Assembly (NCBI RefSeq): GCF_030505195.1
Contig: NZ_CP129673.1
Span: forward strand, 1 to 64,000
From: Comamonas testosteroni
GTDB taxonomy: Bacteria; Pseudomonadota; Gammaproteobacteria; Burkholderiales; Burkholderiaceae_C
DNA length: 64,000 nucleotides
Direction: 5' to 3'
Of this stretch, positions 1 through 8,579 are shown piece after piece (position 1 is the first letter of the stretch; each line of letters begins with the position of its first letter). The position numbers and the translations under genes were made by a program. Under the pieces are notes generated by a model that was not told the DNA's origin, did not search any database, and saw nothing but the letters and a program-made list of their open reading frames with translations.

Positions 1-9
1 GGGTCTACC

Positions 10-256
10 GTACAATTGAGAGGGTGCTAAACGAGCAATTTTTTCTGCATGGCTGAGGGAGTCATCCCTCTAAAAGGGTCGCTGCTGAAAAGCTATCGAG
101 ACAAAATTCGGACTGGGTGCGGTTTTTTCCTGTTTACGCCAAAAATTTCCCAAAACAAGGGAGCTATCAGCACAAATTAAGGCTTGCAACGTACCAACTG
201 AGGGGTGTTGAAGTACCAATACCCGGCATTCTTCGTACCAATCAAAGGGTGTCATT
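10..256. repeat. 22-bp iterons of a replication origin
   Basis: Direct repeats of the form GTACCAA followed by A/G-rich sequence and GGGTG start at 10, 191, 213 and 235. The last three are spaced exactly 22 bp apart, two helical turns, as expected for iterons bound by a Rep_3 initiator. The copy at 213 keeps only the GTACCAA half. The isolated copy at 10 suggests that more repeats lie to the left of the window. The initiator gene follows at 493. Seen directly; the origin role is inferred. Confidence 0.75.
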
Positions 257-330
257 GCTCTATAAGTTGTTGATAACAAACAACTTAATTAAGTCCTTAT
301 AGTATCTATGCCTCTAGGTATCTATGTTTT
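257..330. other. Origin AT-rich segment with DnaA-box-like site
   Basis: Positions 68-76 of the line 201-300 block (268-276) read TGTTGATAA, the complement of TTATCAACA, one base from the DnaA-box consensus. It lies inside an inverted repeat AAGTTGTT/AACAACTT. It is followed by an AT-rich stretch containing a direct repeat GTATCTATG at about 302 and 318. This is a typical layout for a DNA unwinding element beside iterons. The rest of 331-492 shows no gene; it is the rep leader and promoter region. Confidence 0.55.
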
Positions 331-492
331 TACGGTGCGCGCGATGAGCAAGTGCACACCTATTGCAATCCTGCAAAAAAATGAATAAATTCCGGGGTGA
401 TAATCCGTTGGCAATCAATAAATTTTTCTCAAATCGGCTCCAGGATCAGGAAAATTCCTTGTCTTGGTTAGGGCAACAAAAAGGGCGAAGCC

Positions 493-1950
493 ATGGCCAA
501 AGACGTTGAAGCAGAAGAATTCAATCTGCCGATGACCGATGCTGACCGGCAAATTGGCCTGTCTGGCTTCCCTGACCCCGAACCTGATTCGAAAAAGCGA
601 TTTCGCCGCGTCAACGTCAGAGCAGCAAAAGCTCGGCCTGAGTCCATCAGGAAGAACTATCCGCTCATCCATTCGTTGACTGCAACATTGCAGACAAATC
701 ATCAGCAGAAGCTGATGAACATGATCATCAAGTGCGTCCAGACGCAAGAGCGCGATGCTGATGGTTTTTGGTCGATGCCATTTTCGGATTTGAAGGTTGC
801 ACTCAACCTCAACACCAACAATCGCACCCACATCTCTGCAGTCGCAAATTCGATGCAGGAGATCAAGATGCACTTCGACATGGCGTCGAAGGATCTGAAG
901 AATCCCAAGCTGGTGTGGATTGTGTTCGTGCCGACCATCCTGTACGAATCTGGCGAAGTGCGCTTCAAGATCAACAGCGATGTTGAGCATCTTTTTTCTA
1001 AAGACCATCGATACGCGTTGCTCGAAGAGCGCGAGATGGCCGCTCTCAAGCTTCAGTGCTCGGTACGGCTGTACGAACTCGTCTGCCAGGATGCTGGTAT
1101 CCAGCACTCCGCACTGATGCCATGGGAAATGCTGCGTGGCCTGATCATGGCCAAGGACATTCCGAAGAAGGCCGAGACATGGAGCGGCTTCAGCGAGCGA
1201 TATTTGATTCCATCGATCCATGAGGTTTCGATGCAGACCCGGTTCAACGTTGAGCTGGATGTCATCAAGCGGGGCAAATTCGTTCATCAGGTCCGTCTGC
1301 TGATCAAGCTGAAAAACAACCGGCAAGAAGTTCTCTCTGGCATCAGCGAAACACCTGCGCATGCTCAGATGCGTGGCTTCCTTGAAGGCTGGCCTCTCCC
1401 TAACGGTGACATCCTCAGCCTTTTCGGTAAGTACTCCATCGAGGACATACAAAACGCATACGCCCACACGCTGTACCGCTCGAAGTTTGAAAAGTACCAG
1501 CTCAAGCACCCACACAAGTATTTCTTGCGTAGCTTGGAGCACAAGTATTTCAAGGACTACCCCGATTGCGCGAAGGTGATGGGGCTTATCTTCGTCTCGG
1601 CTGTTCGCAACGAAGTTGATGACGTAGTGCCTGATGCCCGCAGGTCTAATGTCGAAGACACAGTGACGATTGAAGATATCGATAGGCGAGTCATGCTGCG
1701 TCGGCAAACCGAGCTACAAGGGATGGTTGATGGCATGCCTGCAGAGCAGCGCCATGCTCTGTTCTCCAAGTACAACGACACGCTGAAGGATGATCGATTC
1801 AAGCTCAACATCGGACGGCGCAACCGTGCCGGAAGCATGTCGATGTTCAGGCACTGGTACGGCGAAACGGTCTATGGTGCCATTTCTGCCGAAGAGCGTG
1901 AGTTGGCAAAGCAAGCGATCCTAGCTGAGGCCGTGGCGACTACCTACTGA
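493..1950 (+). CDS. rep: Plasmid replication initiator, Rep_3 family
   Basis: This 485-residue protein is the likely initiator that binds the upstream iterons and opens the origin. The central part (about residues 60-290) has the two-winged-helix Rep_3 look, including the motif SVRLYELVCQD near residue 190, which matches the conserved RLYELL segment of this family. The C-terminal 190 residues are an extension beyond the usual 250-350 residue Rep_3 proteins. The gene starts just downstream of three iterons at 22-bp spacing, which supports the call. The start ATG has only a weak ribosome site (GGGCGAAG). Low translation could be part of copy control. No partition genes follow it in the window. 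Confidence 0.8.
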   Translation: MAKDVEAEEFNLPMTDADRQIGLSGFPDPEPDSKKRFRRVNVRAAKARPESIRKNYPLIHSLTATLQTNHQQKLMNMIIKCVQTQERDADGFWSMPFSDLKVALNLNTNNRTHISAVANSMQEIKMHFDMASKDLKNPKLVWIVFVPTILYESGEVRFKINSDVEHLFSKDHRYALLEEREMAALKLQCSVRLYELVCQDAGIQHSALMPWEMLRGLIMAKDIPKKAETWSGFSERYLIPSIHEVSMQTRFNVELDVIKRGKFVHQVRLLIKLKNNRQEVLSGISETPAHAQMRGFLEGWPLPNGDILSLFGKYSIEDIQNAYAHTLYRSKFEKYQLKHPHKYFLRSLEHKYFKDYPDCAKVMGLIFVSAVRNEVDDVVPDARRSNVEDTVTIEDIDRRVMLRRQTELQGMVDGMPAEQRHALFSKYNDTLKDDRFKLNIGRRNRAGSMSMFRHWYGETVYGAISAEERELAKQAILAEAVATTY

Positions 1951-2012
1951 GTTTGGTCTTGCATTTTTAACGATGCCGGTACTCTGGTTGTCAGTCACAA
2001 CAGGAGTCCAGC

Positions 2013-2537
2013 ATGTTTCAGACCGCCGATCTATTTGGGTTTGTCGCACCAGCAATTCAGCCAGGTGCGAAGGCAAGTGCCAAGGCCAAGCCCTTCATCA
2101 TCGACATCAATGCCAAAGCACCGATTCCTGCTGCTGTCCGTGCACAGCTGAAAAGGGATGCACAAAACGTGCGCGCCTGCGCTGAGCGCAAAGGCCTGAG
2201 CATGGACCACTGGGAAGAAATGGATGAGGTAGACCATGCGAAAAATCACTTTGAGCTGGGATGCTGGCTGTACTTCTATCAACGGTCTTTCTATGACCTG
2301 AGCAAAGACAATATCAATGAGCGCGTGCAGTGCATGCTGCGCCTGTTCTTGAATGGATTCACTAACCCCGGCTATAGCTTCTACACGGTCTTCGATTTCG
2401 GTGAGCGCCAATTCGATTCGATCATGGAGATGGGAGACAGCGAGCGTGTGAAGGCAGAGATGCAAAAGGCTTTGCCCCTGGACAAGACAGGCAAAATTGC
2501 AGCTGCGTTCAGCTACCATGGCTGGTCCACAAATTGA
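2013..2537 (+). CDS. Hypothetical protein, 174 aa
   Basis: I do not recognise this family. The ATG follows a good AGGAGT ribosome site 62 bp after rep, so it may be co-transcribed with rep. The product is soluble, with a basic, Ala/Lys-rich N-terminal part (residues 20-60) and an aromatic, mostly helical middle (WLYFYQRSFYDL). No signal peptide or membrane segment is seen. The next gene begins 14 bp downstream, suggesting an operon of small plasmid genes. Confidence 0.65.
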   Translation: MFQTADLFGFVAPAIQPGAKASAKAKPFIIDINAKAPIPAAVRAQLKRDAQNVRACAERKGLSMDHWEEMDEVDHAKNHFELGCWLYFYQRSFYDLSKDNINERVQCMLRLFLNGFTNPGYSFYTVFDFGERQFDSIMEMGDSERVKAEMQKALPLDKTGKIAAAFSYHGWSTN

Positions 2538-2550
2538 AAAAGGTGAGGGG

Positions 2551-2853
2551 ATGAAGCAGGCGATTTTCACCATTTTTGAAGATGCTCCGGGCTACTGGTT
2601 CGTGCCATACGAACAAGAAGCTGCAGCGAAGGCAAACCCCGAAAAGTTTCGGCAGGATGTCTACCAAACCAAGATCGCAGCCTGCCGCGCTACTCTTGCT
2701 TTGGCCAAGGAAGTTGGTGCAACTGAGCTTCATCTGCACGGGTTTGGTTCAACCACAACAATCAAGAAAGAAGCCGCTGCACAGGGCATCAAGCCCATGG
2801 TCTACTGGCCAGCAGCTTCTACGAAAATTGCTCCGTTTGCACGAGGAAAGTAA
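2551..2853 (+). CDS. Hypothetical protein, 100 aa (DUF2188-like length)
   Basis: The start at 2551 is chosen because AGGTGAGGGG directly precedes it; a longer in-frame reading from 2497 would overlap the previous gene. The product begins with a short beta-strand-like segment (AIFTIFEDAPGYWFV). It continues with an alternating alpha/beta pattern, including ATELHLHGFGSTTTIKKEAAAQG, which resembles small alpha-beta folds. Its role is not identifiable. It sits in a tight cluster with its neighbours on the plus strand. Confidence 0.6.
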   Translation: MKQAIFTIFEDAPGYWFVPYEQEAAAKANPEKFRQDVYQTKIAACRATLALAKEVGATELHLHGFGSTTTIKKEAAAQGIKPMVYWPAASTKIAPFARGK

Positions 2854-2859
2854 GGCGAC

Positions 2860-2877
2860 TTTTTCGCATGCGAAAAA
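2860..2877. promoter_or_regulatory. Operator-like palindrome, copy 1
   Basis: TTTTTCGCATGCGAAAAA is a perfect 18-bp palindrome. It overlaps the ATG of the following gene (2868). The same core recurs at 30234, 53900 and 58643, which makes chance unlikely. Inferred to be the binding site of a plasmid regulator. Confidence 0.6.
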
Positions 2878-3146
2878 CTTCGACAGTGGAGAATGTTTCG
2901 CGTCGGTTGATCGACGACTTATTCCCAGAAACCTTACCTAAGCGCACGAAGCCTCGCGTGTTGATGCATGTCAGCGATGCTGGCCAAGTGGATTCCGGCA
3001 AGCCGGAGGACATAGGCAAGCCGCTGTGCAAAATGACCTGCAGACGCTGCGGCGCTGAGAGCGATTACATGATCTTCGGGACCATCACAGCTGCGAAACG
3101 CGGCATCCCATGCAAAGCCTGCAATACGCTAGGAAGTACGTCATGA
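2868..3146 (+). CDS. Small zinc-ribbon-like protein, 92 aa
   Basis: The C-terminal half holds two CxxC pairs (CRRCG near residue 59 and CKAC near residue 84) spaced as in a zinc ribbon. The N-terminal 40 residues are basic. The start codon lies inside a perfect palindrome that is repeated at the start of dsbC, so transcription or translation is probably controlled there. The stop codon overlaps the next start (ATGA), indicating translational coupling. A DNA- or RNA-binding role is possible but unproven. Confidence 0.6.
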   Translation: MRKTSTVENVSRRLIDDLFPETLPKRTKPRVLMHVSDAGQVDSGKPEDIGKPLCKMTCRRCGAESDYMIFGTITAAKRGIPCKACNTLGSTS

Positions 3147-3457
3147 AGGAACTGACAGCTCAAGCTGTTTTCGATGAGGCTTTCAAGCCTGGGCGCGCTC
3201 CACGCAGCGAGCCATACATGCAAGGTGTACTGGCATCGCTGCGTGTTCGTATTGACAGGTTGCCGAAGGTGCCATGCCCGTATGTGGTCGGCACTGCTGA
3301 TTCAGATGCCTTCTTCGCAGGAGTCGAGGAAGGGCGTGATCTATCACCTGAAGACGGTCAACCTGGACTGCTCGATGTGTATGCTTTTCTGGATGAAATA
3401 GAGCAGGGAGAAAACAGCTCTGTTCATGGAGTGAACCCAGAGAGCATCCAGCGATAG
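3143..3457 (+). CDS. Hypothetical protein, 104 aa
   Basis: It starts at 3143 with an ATGA overlap with the upstream zinc-ribbon gene and an AGGAAG site before it. The product is acidic at its C-terminus and has no membrane segment. A middle part (DSDAFFAGVEEGRDLSPEDG) looks like a small helical plasmid protein. Family not recognised. About 130 bp without a gene separates it from the methyltransferase. Confidence 0.6.
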   Translation: MKELTAQAVFDEAFKPGRAPRSEPYMQGVLASLRVRIDRLPKVPCPYVVGTADSDAFFAGVEEGRDLSPEDGQPGLLDVYAFLDEIEQGENSSVHGVNPESIQR

Positions 3458-3586
3458 CTGAGTGAAGCTGATGGCCTCCTCGATCTGCTTTTGTCTTGCG
3501 CTACCCGCTTCTGCATTGGCGAATAGGTAGCGCTTGCATTTTTCAGGGCTATGAAAGACTGATTGCATCGTTTCAAGGATTTCCCC

Positions 3587-5047
3587 ATGAGCATGCACAC
3601 AGTCACAACTCGCAAACTCAGTGAGCGCGATGGATCGCCTCGTCTTTGGCTTGAGGGCAAGCGACTTCTCAACTCGGGCTTTGAGCCTGGACATCAGTTT
3701 GTTGTTGAACCCTACGGCCTCGGTGTCGTGCTTAAACTTCAAGAGCAGGGCACGAACAAAGTCGCTCGCCGTGAGCGTAAGAAGGACGGGCGCATTGATT
3801 CCATCATCGATGTCCGAGACTCCACCGCCCTGGCTCCGCTGATGGGGTGCAAGGCCATCCGCGTGGTCTTCGGTGAACGTCAAGTCTTTGTCTCTCCTAT
3901 GGCCTCGGAGCTGCGTTTGATTCGCCGCGTCAAGCGTTTGATGGAGCGCTTGAAGGCGGGCAAGAGTCTCGCCACTGCGGGGGTAGCCAGCGGCGGTGGA
4001 GTGCTGGACCACGCGTTACATGCGGGCCTGCGCAAGGCCGGTATCAAGGCGCATCTGCACGCCTTCAATGAGATCCGCGAAGACCTCACAGAACAAGCGT
4101 TGGAATACAACGAATTACTCAATGACTCCACCATCGTATTGAACCTTCCTTTGCAGGAGCTGGCTTTCGATGAAATGGTGATGGACCGCATCGGTGAGGT
4201 TGACGTTGTTTGCATGGGCCTTCCGTGTTCTGGTGCCTCCAAAGCGGGCCGAGCAAAGCGACGTACAGACATGCCCGAAGCTCACCCGGATGTGGGGCAT
4301 CTGGTCGCCGGAGCAATTGCCCTCCTGGCCAAGCTGAACGCATCTGTGTGCATCTTTGAGAATGTGATCCCCTGGGGCAATTCAGCCAGTGCATGCATTC
4401 TTCGTCAACAACTGCGCGATATGGCCTATGAGACGCATGAGCGCGTTCTTAGCGGCCCGGAATTCGGTGATTTGGAAGCCCGTGAGCGCTTCTATATGGT
4501 GGCTGTATCGCGTGGGATAGACTTTAATTTCGAGGCCATGGCCAGCAAGCCAGCGTGCTCGTCGCGCACTCTGGCAGATGTATTGGAGCCAGAGGAAGTC
4601 GTGAAGGACCGTTGGTCAACGATGGACGGACTCAAAGCAAAGCAAGAGCGCGACAAAGAGGCGGGGAAGAATTTCATGATGCGCGTCTTCAAGGCCGAAG
4701 ACACGTTCATTGGTGCGTTGACTAAGGGCATCACAAAAAACCGCAGCACCGACCCGAAAATTCAGCACCCGACGAACCCTGAGTTGCTGCGCGTGCCTAC
4801 AGCCATCGAGCATGCAGCGTGCAAAGGAATTCCTAAGCATTTGATTGAAGGCCTGCCCCAGACCAAGGCCAATGAGTTGCTGGGACAAAGCGTCACTTAC
4901 GGTGCGGCTTCATCGCTCGGTGAGCATGCTGGGCGTGAGATCTTGCGTTGGGCTAATTCGTTTGGTCACTGCGTCAAGACCGCACTGCAGCAGCTGCGCA
5001 AGACTGTGCCCGTGGGGCAAAGTGAATTGTTCAGCGCTGCAGCGTGA
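3587..5047 (+). CDS. DNA (cytosine-5) methyltransferase, orphan
   Basis: This 486-residue protein has the ordered motifs of C5 methyltransferases. A glycine-rich motif I-like segment (ASGGGVLDHALHAGL) lies near residue 130. Motif IV, GLPCSGAS, carries the catalytic Cys at about 214. Motif VI is FENV at about 257, the motif VIII-like ERFYMV is near 305, and the C-terminal motif X-like LLGQSVTYG is near 435. The N-terminal 120 residues are an extra domain not found in minimal enzymes. No restriction endonuclease is nearby, so it is probably an orphan methyltransferase protecting the plasmid or modulating regulation. The start at 3587 is chosen for the AAGGA seven bases upstream. Confidence 0.85.
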   Translation: MSMHTVTTRKLSERDGSPRLWLEGKRLLNSGFEPGHQFVVEPYGLGVVLKLQEQGTNKVARRERKKDGRIDSIIDVRDSTALAPLMGCKAIRVVFGERQVFVSPMASELRLIRRVKRLMERLKAGKSLATAGVASGGGVLDHALHAGLRKAGIKAHLHAFNEIREDLTEQALEYNELLNDSTIVLNLPLQELAFDEMVMDRIGEVDVVCMGLPCSGASKAGRAKRRTDMPEAHPDVGHLVAGAIALLAKLNASVCIFENVIPWGNSASACILRQQLRDMAYETHERVLSGPEFGDLEARERFYMVAVSRGIDFNFEAMASKPACSSRTLADVLEPEEVVKDRWSTMDGLKAKQERDKEAGKNFMMRVFKAEDTFIGALTKGITKNRSTDPKIQHPTNPELLRVPTAIEHAACKGIPKHLIEGLPQTKANELLGQSVTYGAASSLGEHAGREILRWANSFGHCVKTALQQLRKTVPVGQSELFSAAA

Positions 5048-5061
5048 GTGCGTTGCACCCA

Positions 5062-5823
5062 TCAAAGATGCGGGTGGTACTGTCTGGCCATCTGGCGTGC
5101 CTGTGCGAAGCCTCGACACACAGATTCACAAACTGGTTTCTGAGCGCGAAGAAACATGAGGGCAGGGCCAATGCTGGGAACTTCAATTCCGTCGCGGGTG
5201 GAATTGAGATGGCCGAGATGGCTGGGCAGGTAGTCTTGCCATCCCACAAATTCTGGATACGGGATCAGGTGATGGCTTCCGCTGTCTCTCGATTGCACGC
5301 GCAGCCAGCTGCTCCCGTCCGCCATTTGTATGAAAAGGACAGAGCGAAGTGGATCAACCCATGGCCAGGGCGGCAGTGCATTGCGCAGAGCCTCCCCAAC
5401 GACCAGCTTTGGTGCCATGGCAGCTGGGGTAGGCCTGGACGGTGGAGAGTTGGTAGGGCGAGCTTTTGCAGCAAGTGCTTGGGACATGGCCAGTGCCTGC
5501 AGAGCCTCACTGGCCAGCTGGGCTTCGTATTCATTTTTCAAGCGTGCAAGAAGCTCGTGGGTATTGCTGATCAGGATCTGGCGCTCTTCCTCAGTCAGCT
5601 CTCGGCCATTGCCAGACGATACGGAATAGGCAGGCTGGCTCAAGTCGATACCTGCAGCATAGCCATCCTTGGTAATGCATGTAGATCCAATGAGCTTGAT
5701 GTCACCAGCATCGTCCACCACGTAGATACGCTTGTGGATCGGGTGATTGCAGTTGGGGAACATGCAGCGAACCCGGTTCTCTTGATTGACAGAGACGATG
5801 GCTAAAAGTCGGCGTTGATTCAT
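5062..5823 (-). CDS. Hypothetical Cys-containing protein, 253 aa
   Basis: It is convergent with the methyltransferase, with only 14 bp between the two ends. The start at 5823 is preceded by a strong GGGGGGAA site on the minus strand. The N-terminal 40 residues hold CMFPNC and a later C in GSTC, a possible zinc knuckle. A helical, Ala-rich stretch follows at about 70-125, then a mixed C-terminal domain with WLRVQSRDSG. Its function is unknown. Confidence 0.65.
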   Translation of the reverse strand: MNQRRLLAIVSVNQENRVRCMFPNCNHPIHKRIYVVDDAGDIKLIGSTCITKDGYAAGIDLSQPAYSVSSGNGRELTEEERQILISNTHELLARLKNEYEAQLASEALQALAMSQALAAKARPTNSPPSRPTPAAMAPKLVVGEALRNALPPWPWVDPLRSVLFIQMADGSSWLRVQSRDSGSHHLIPYPEFVGWQDYLPSHLGHLNSTRDGIEVPSIGPALMFLRAQKPVCESVCRGFAQARQMARQYHPHL

Positions 5824-5903
5824 GGTTCCCCCCATACACTGCTGGTGCCCAATCATCAGGCGCTGGCTGCTGGGATTGTCACAAAGAAACGGAGAGGAAT
5901 GAA

Positions 5904-6485
5904 ATGATCGAACGGGACAAGCTACCCGAGCAAGAGACGATGGTTGGTTTCATGGAGGAAAACGATGTGCAGGGTGTTTATTACGGCCTGCAACTTGCAG
6001 AGCGCGCATACGGCGGCGGTGTGCGCGCGGGTATCGATGCCCTGGTTCACAAGCCCAAGGAATTTGATGCGGCGGTCGCAACGTACTTGAGACAGCCCAA
6101 TCGACAGGTTCAAATGCACACTGCCATTTTTGGCGGCGGCGGCCTGCTTTTCGGAGCGTTAGCTGCTAAAGATCTGATCAATGGAAGCGAAGATAACTTT
6201 CTGACCGTTCTCAAGGCTGCGATTGCTGTATTTGGGGTGCTTGCAGCACTGCATGAGAGGATGAAGAGGGCCGTCATGGGCAAGATGATTGATTCGATCA
6301 GTGCAGCCCTAGACTCCACACCCGCAAGTTTGAATCGTGAAAGATATTCGGCGTTCTTGCATGAAAATCCCCAGCTCAAGGCTTTTGCTGAAAGGCTCAA
6401 CCAGGCGAGCGAACTTCCAACGTTGCGTGATCTGGTTGCGCTGAAGTTTCATGAGATTGACCTGTTAGGAGCAGTGAGCAGCTGA
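5904..6485 (+). CDS. Hypothetical membrane-associated protein, 193 aa
   Basis: Two closely spaced hydrophobic segments occur at about residues 73-90 (GGGGLLFGALAA) and 100-117 (AAIAVFGVLAALHE). Both the N- and C-terminal parts are soluble. A GGAGAGGAATGAA region precedes the ATG. It is two bases from the next gene and likely forms a three-gene operon with it and the ParB-like gene. Family not recognised. Confidence 0.65.
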   Translation: MIERDKLPEQETMVGFMEENDVQGVYYGLQLAERAYGGGVRAGIDALVHKPKEFDAAVATYLRQPNRQVQMHTAIFGGGGLLFGALAAKDLINGSEDNFLTVLKAAIAVFGVLAALHERMKRAVMGKMIDSISAALDSTPASLNRERYSAFLHENPQLKAFAERLNQASELPTLRDLVALKFHEIDLLGAVSS

Positions 6486-6487
6486 GC

Positions 6488-7216
6488 ATGTCCAAGCAGT
6501 ACGAAAAGCACAAATTGAGCCGCTGGGTTCGGGAGGACGAAATCGGTCGCGTCACTGCTTGGCTGCGTGCATTTCGCGCGGCGCTTGAACAGTTGGGTCT
6601 TCCAGGCGCGACAATTCGCTACGGTGACAAACGCACGCTTCAGGAGTGGATTCGGCAGGACGGCTCCCTCGTACTGGAGCGGGCCGACAACATCGTTCCA
6701 CTGGCAACAAAGACCCCGAACTTGGTTCCGCAGGTAGTAGTGCATTTGCAAGTTCTCTTGCCTTCAGACGCACAGAGTTTTGGCATTTCTCAGGTTGTGC
6801 TTGATAAGCTGGTGTCCACGTTCAATGCGTTCATCGACCACAAGCCTAAGGCTCGTACACCGGTCCAGGCCCAGGCTCCAGCCGTGACGATTGTGGAGTT
6901 TTTGGCCCACTTCCACGCAGTGATGCAAGAGCTACCGAGTGAAAGTACGGATTGGGGGTTGTTCAGTATTCATGCCAGGGAGACGGTTGCTCGAATTGGA
7001 AAAGTGAAGGTGAGTGTCGAGCAATTGCAGTTCGCAGAAAGCCTCTTCGAGCATCTGATCAACCGTCAGAAGAAGTTGGTCATTTCTTACCAGCGCTTCT
7101 TGCATTCAGGTCAAGTTCGTATCACCCAGAGAAACGGGGTGTTCGTCTGGAGTGATGTACACATAGCCTGCAGTCTCTATGCAAGGGCTGTGGGCATGAG
7201 TGGCTTCGTATGGTGA
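6488..7216 (+). CDS. Hypothetical protein, 242 aa
   Basis: The protein is soluble, with an N-terminal helix-rich region (RVTAWLRAFRAALEQLG), a Pro/Ala linker near residue 120, and a C-terminal helical part. It starts three bases after the previous stop and runs into the ParB-like gene, so all three are probably made together. No domain is recognised. Confidence 0.6.
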   Translation: MSKQYEKHKLSRWVREDEIGRVTAWLRAFRAALEQLGLPGATIRYGDKRTLQEWIRQDGSLVLERADNIVPLATKTPNLVPQVVVHLQVLLPSDAQSFGISQVVLDKLVSTFNAFIDHKPKARTPVQAQAPAVTIVEFLAHFHAVMQELPSESTDWGLFSIHARETVARIGKVKVSVEQLQFAESLFEHLINRQKKLVISYQRFLHSGQVRITQRNGVFVWSDVHIACSLYARAVGMSGFVW

Positions 7217-7227
7217 GGGACGTTGGG

Positions 7228-7827
7228 ATGGGTTCAGATTTCAAGCAGCTGCTGGCCAGCATAGACAAGGACCATTTGGCCAAGATCATCGACCGACAGA
7301 ATGCTCAGAGTTGTGGCCTGACTCTGGATGAGTACGAAGCTTCTATGGCATACAACAAGTCGCTGCAGGAGGAGGGCGCGTTGTACCTCGGAAAGCCGGT
7401 AAATGAGTGGCCTGCACTTGTTTTCAACTGGGACTATTCCCAAGCTGGCCAGCACTTCGCAATGGATGGAGTGCCCGAGCATGCGATGCTTGAGATGTAC
7501 CCAAATGGCCTGCGCTTGGGTCACATGCCGCTGCGCGAGTTCGATCAAAATCTGGCCCGCTACTGCCGCCGCGACACGGAAAAAGAGCTGTGGTCACACG
7601 GGTCTGATTGGCGACTGGCCCAGGTGATAGCTCATCTGCGCCGTGGGATGCCAATGACCCCGCCGCTTGTGATTCGCGTTAAAGATGAAGCTTTTTTCAG
7701 CGGTGGCAATCATCGCTACGCCGCAGCAAAGGCCGTGGGCTTAGCCGTCATTCCGTTCTATGTGAACGAAGACGATGTGACCGAGATTGAAGAGATTCTG
7801 GATGTGACCTGGGGGCAACCGCGTTGA
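7228..7827 (+). CDS. ParB/Srx-like fold protein, 199 aa
   Basis: The C-terminal third contains PPLVIRVKDEAFFSGGNH, then RYAAAKAVGLAVIPFYV. This matches the strand, GNHR and AA-x3-G-x4-P-x3-V pattern of the ParB N-terminal (ParB/sulfiredoxin) nucleotide-binding fold. The protein lacks the ParB DNA-binding domain, so it is not a partition protein but a stand-alone member of the superfamily. The start at 7228 has GAGGGA upstream; an alternative ATG at 7210 overlaps the previous gene. Partner and substrate are unknown. Confidence 0.6.
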   Translation: MGSDFKQLLASIDKDHLAKIIDRQNAQSCGLTLDEYEASMAYNKSLQEEGALYLGKPVNEWPALVFNWDYSQAGQHFAMDGVPEHAMLEMYPNGLRLGHMPLREFDQNLARYCRRDTEKELWSHGSDWRLAQVIAHLRRGMPMTPPLVIRVKDEAFFSGGNHRYAAAKAVGLAVIPFYVNEDDVTEIEEILDVTWGQPR

Positions 7828-7978
7828 GTATGGGCGCTGGCCTTAATTGCCCATCATGCAGATACGCAATGACCGGCCTGCTTTTACTGCACCACCAGCA
7901 ACAATCGCCTCGAAGCGGGTATCTATCTAGGACGGTTCTGGGATTCTCTGGTTGCCGCCTCTTTCCACGGCCATTGCC

Positions 7979-8449
7979 TTACTGGAGCTTGCTTTGGACC
8001 AGTTTTGGTAAGGTGAATAGACTCACTTTGGGTACGCCGAGAGCTGCTTCCAGGATGCTATCGCACAGGATGATGCGTTGAGCTTGAGGATCATGAAGCG
8101 CATTCGCCTCGATGTAGGCGTAGACCCTGCGCACCGCCTCAGCATGACTGATTCGTTCGTGACCAATTATGAGAGCGATGGATTGGGACGGTGAAAGCAG
8201 TTTTTCTGGCTTTTCTGGTTCTGCTGGAGAGGGCAGCTCATCGTCATCAGCATCCAGGGAACTATCAAGGCTCTCGCATGGCGGATTCCCGCAGCGCTCA
8301 CACTTTTCCCAGGATTCGCTCGTCGGACTGACGCGAACCCGCCAGTCCATATGACTTTCAAAGCACCCACGGCAGAGGACTGTAGACCAGTGCCATGGGC
8401 CATCCAGTGCGCCATCGTCATCGTAGAAATCACAGACTAGGTTGCTCAT
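7979..8449 (-). CDS. SWIB-domain protein with N-terminal zinc-binding segment
   Basis: Residues of about 90-156 match the SWIB/MDM2 fold closely. A helix (ALIIGHERISHAEAVRRVY) is followed by AYIEANALHDPQAQR, then a C-terminal VSLFTLPKLVQSKL, the usual end of bacterial and chlamydial SWIB proteins. The first half contains CRGC and CERCG/C residues that could bind zinc. SWIB domains in bacteria are associated with chromatin-like or topoisomerase functions (for example fused to topoisomerase I in chlamydiae). The start at 8449 follows AGGAAGG on the minus strand. It stands apart from its neighbours, with its own promoter presumably upstream near 8450-8580. Confidence 0.75.
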   Translation of the reverse strand: MSNLVCDFYDDDGALDGPWHWSTVLCRGCFESHMDWRVRVSPTSESWEKCERCGNPPCESLDSSLDADDDELPSPAEPEKPEKLLSPSQSIALIIGHERISHAEAVRRVYAYIEANALHDPQAQRIILCDSILEAALGVPKVSLFTLPKLVQSKLQ

Positions 8450-8579
8450 TTCTTGGCCTTCCTTTTGCGTGGTTCGTATTTGGAGCGTGAACTTGCCCAA
8501 AACGGGTCGCGCAGCATTGAAGAGTACAGCTTCGACGCTTCTAAGGTTCGGATTCCTTCACAGACTTTCACAGGAAATC

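Noticed and set aside
415..1707. A 430-codon minus-strand frame opposite rep
   Set aside because: Fully antisense to rep, which has Rep_3 motifs and iterons upstream. Not a real gene.
3344..4012. A 222-codon minus-strand frame opposite the methyltransferase
   Set aside because: It overlaps the start of the methyltransferase almost fully, whose motifs are clear. Taken as a shadow frame.
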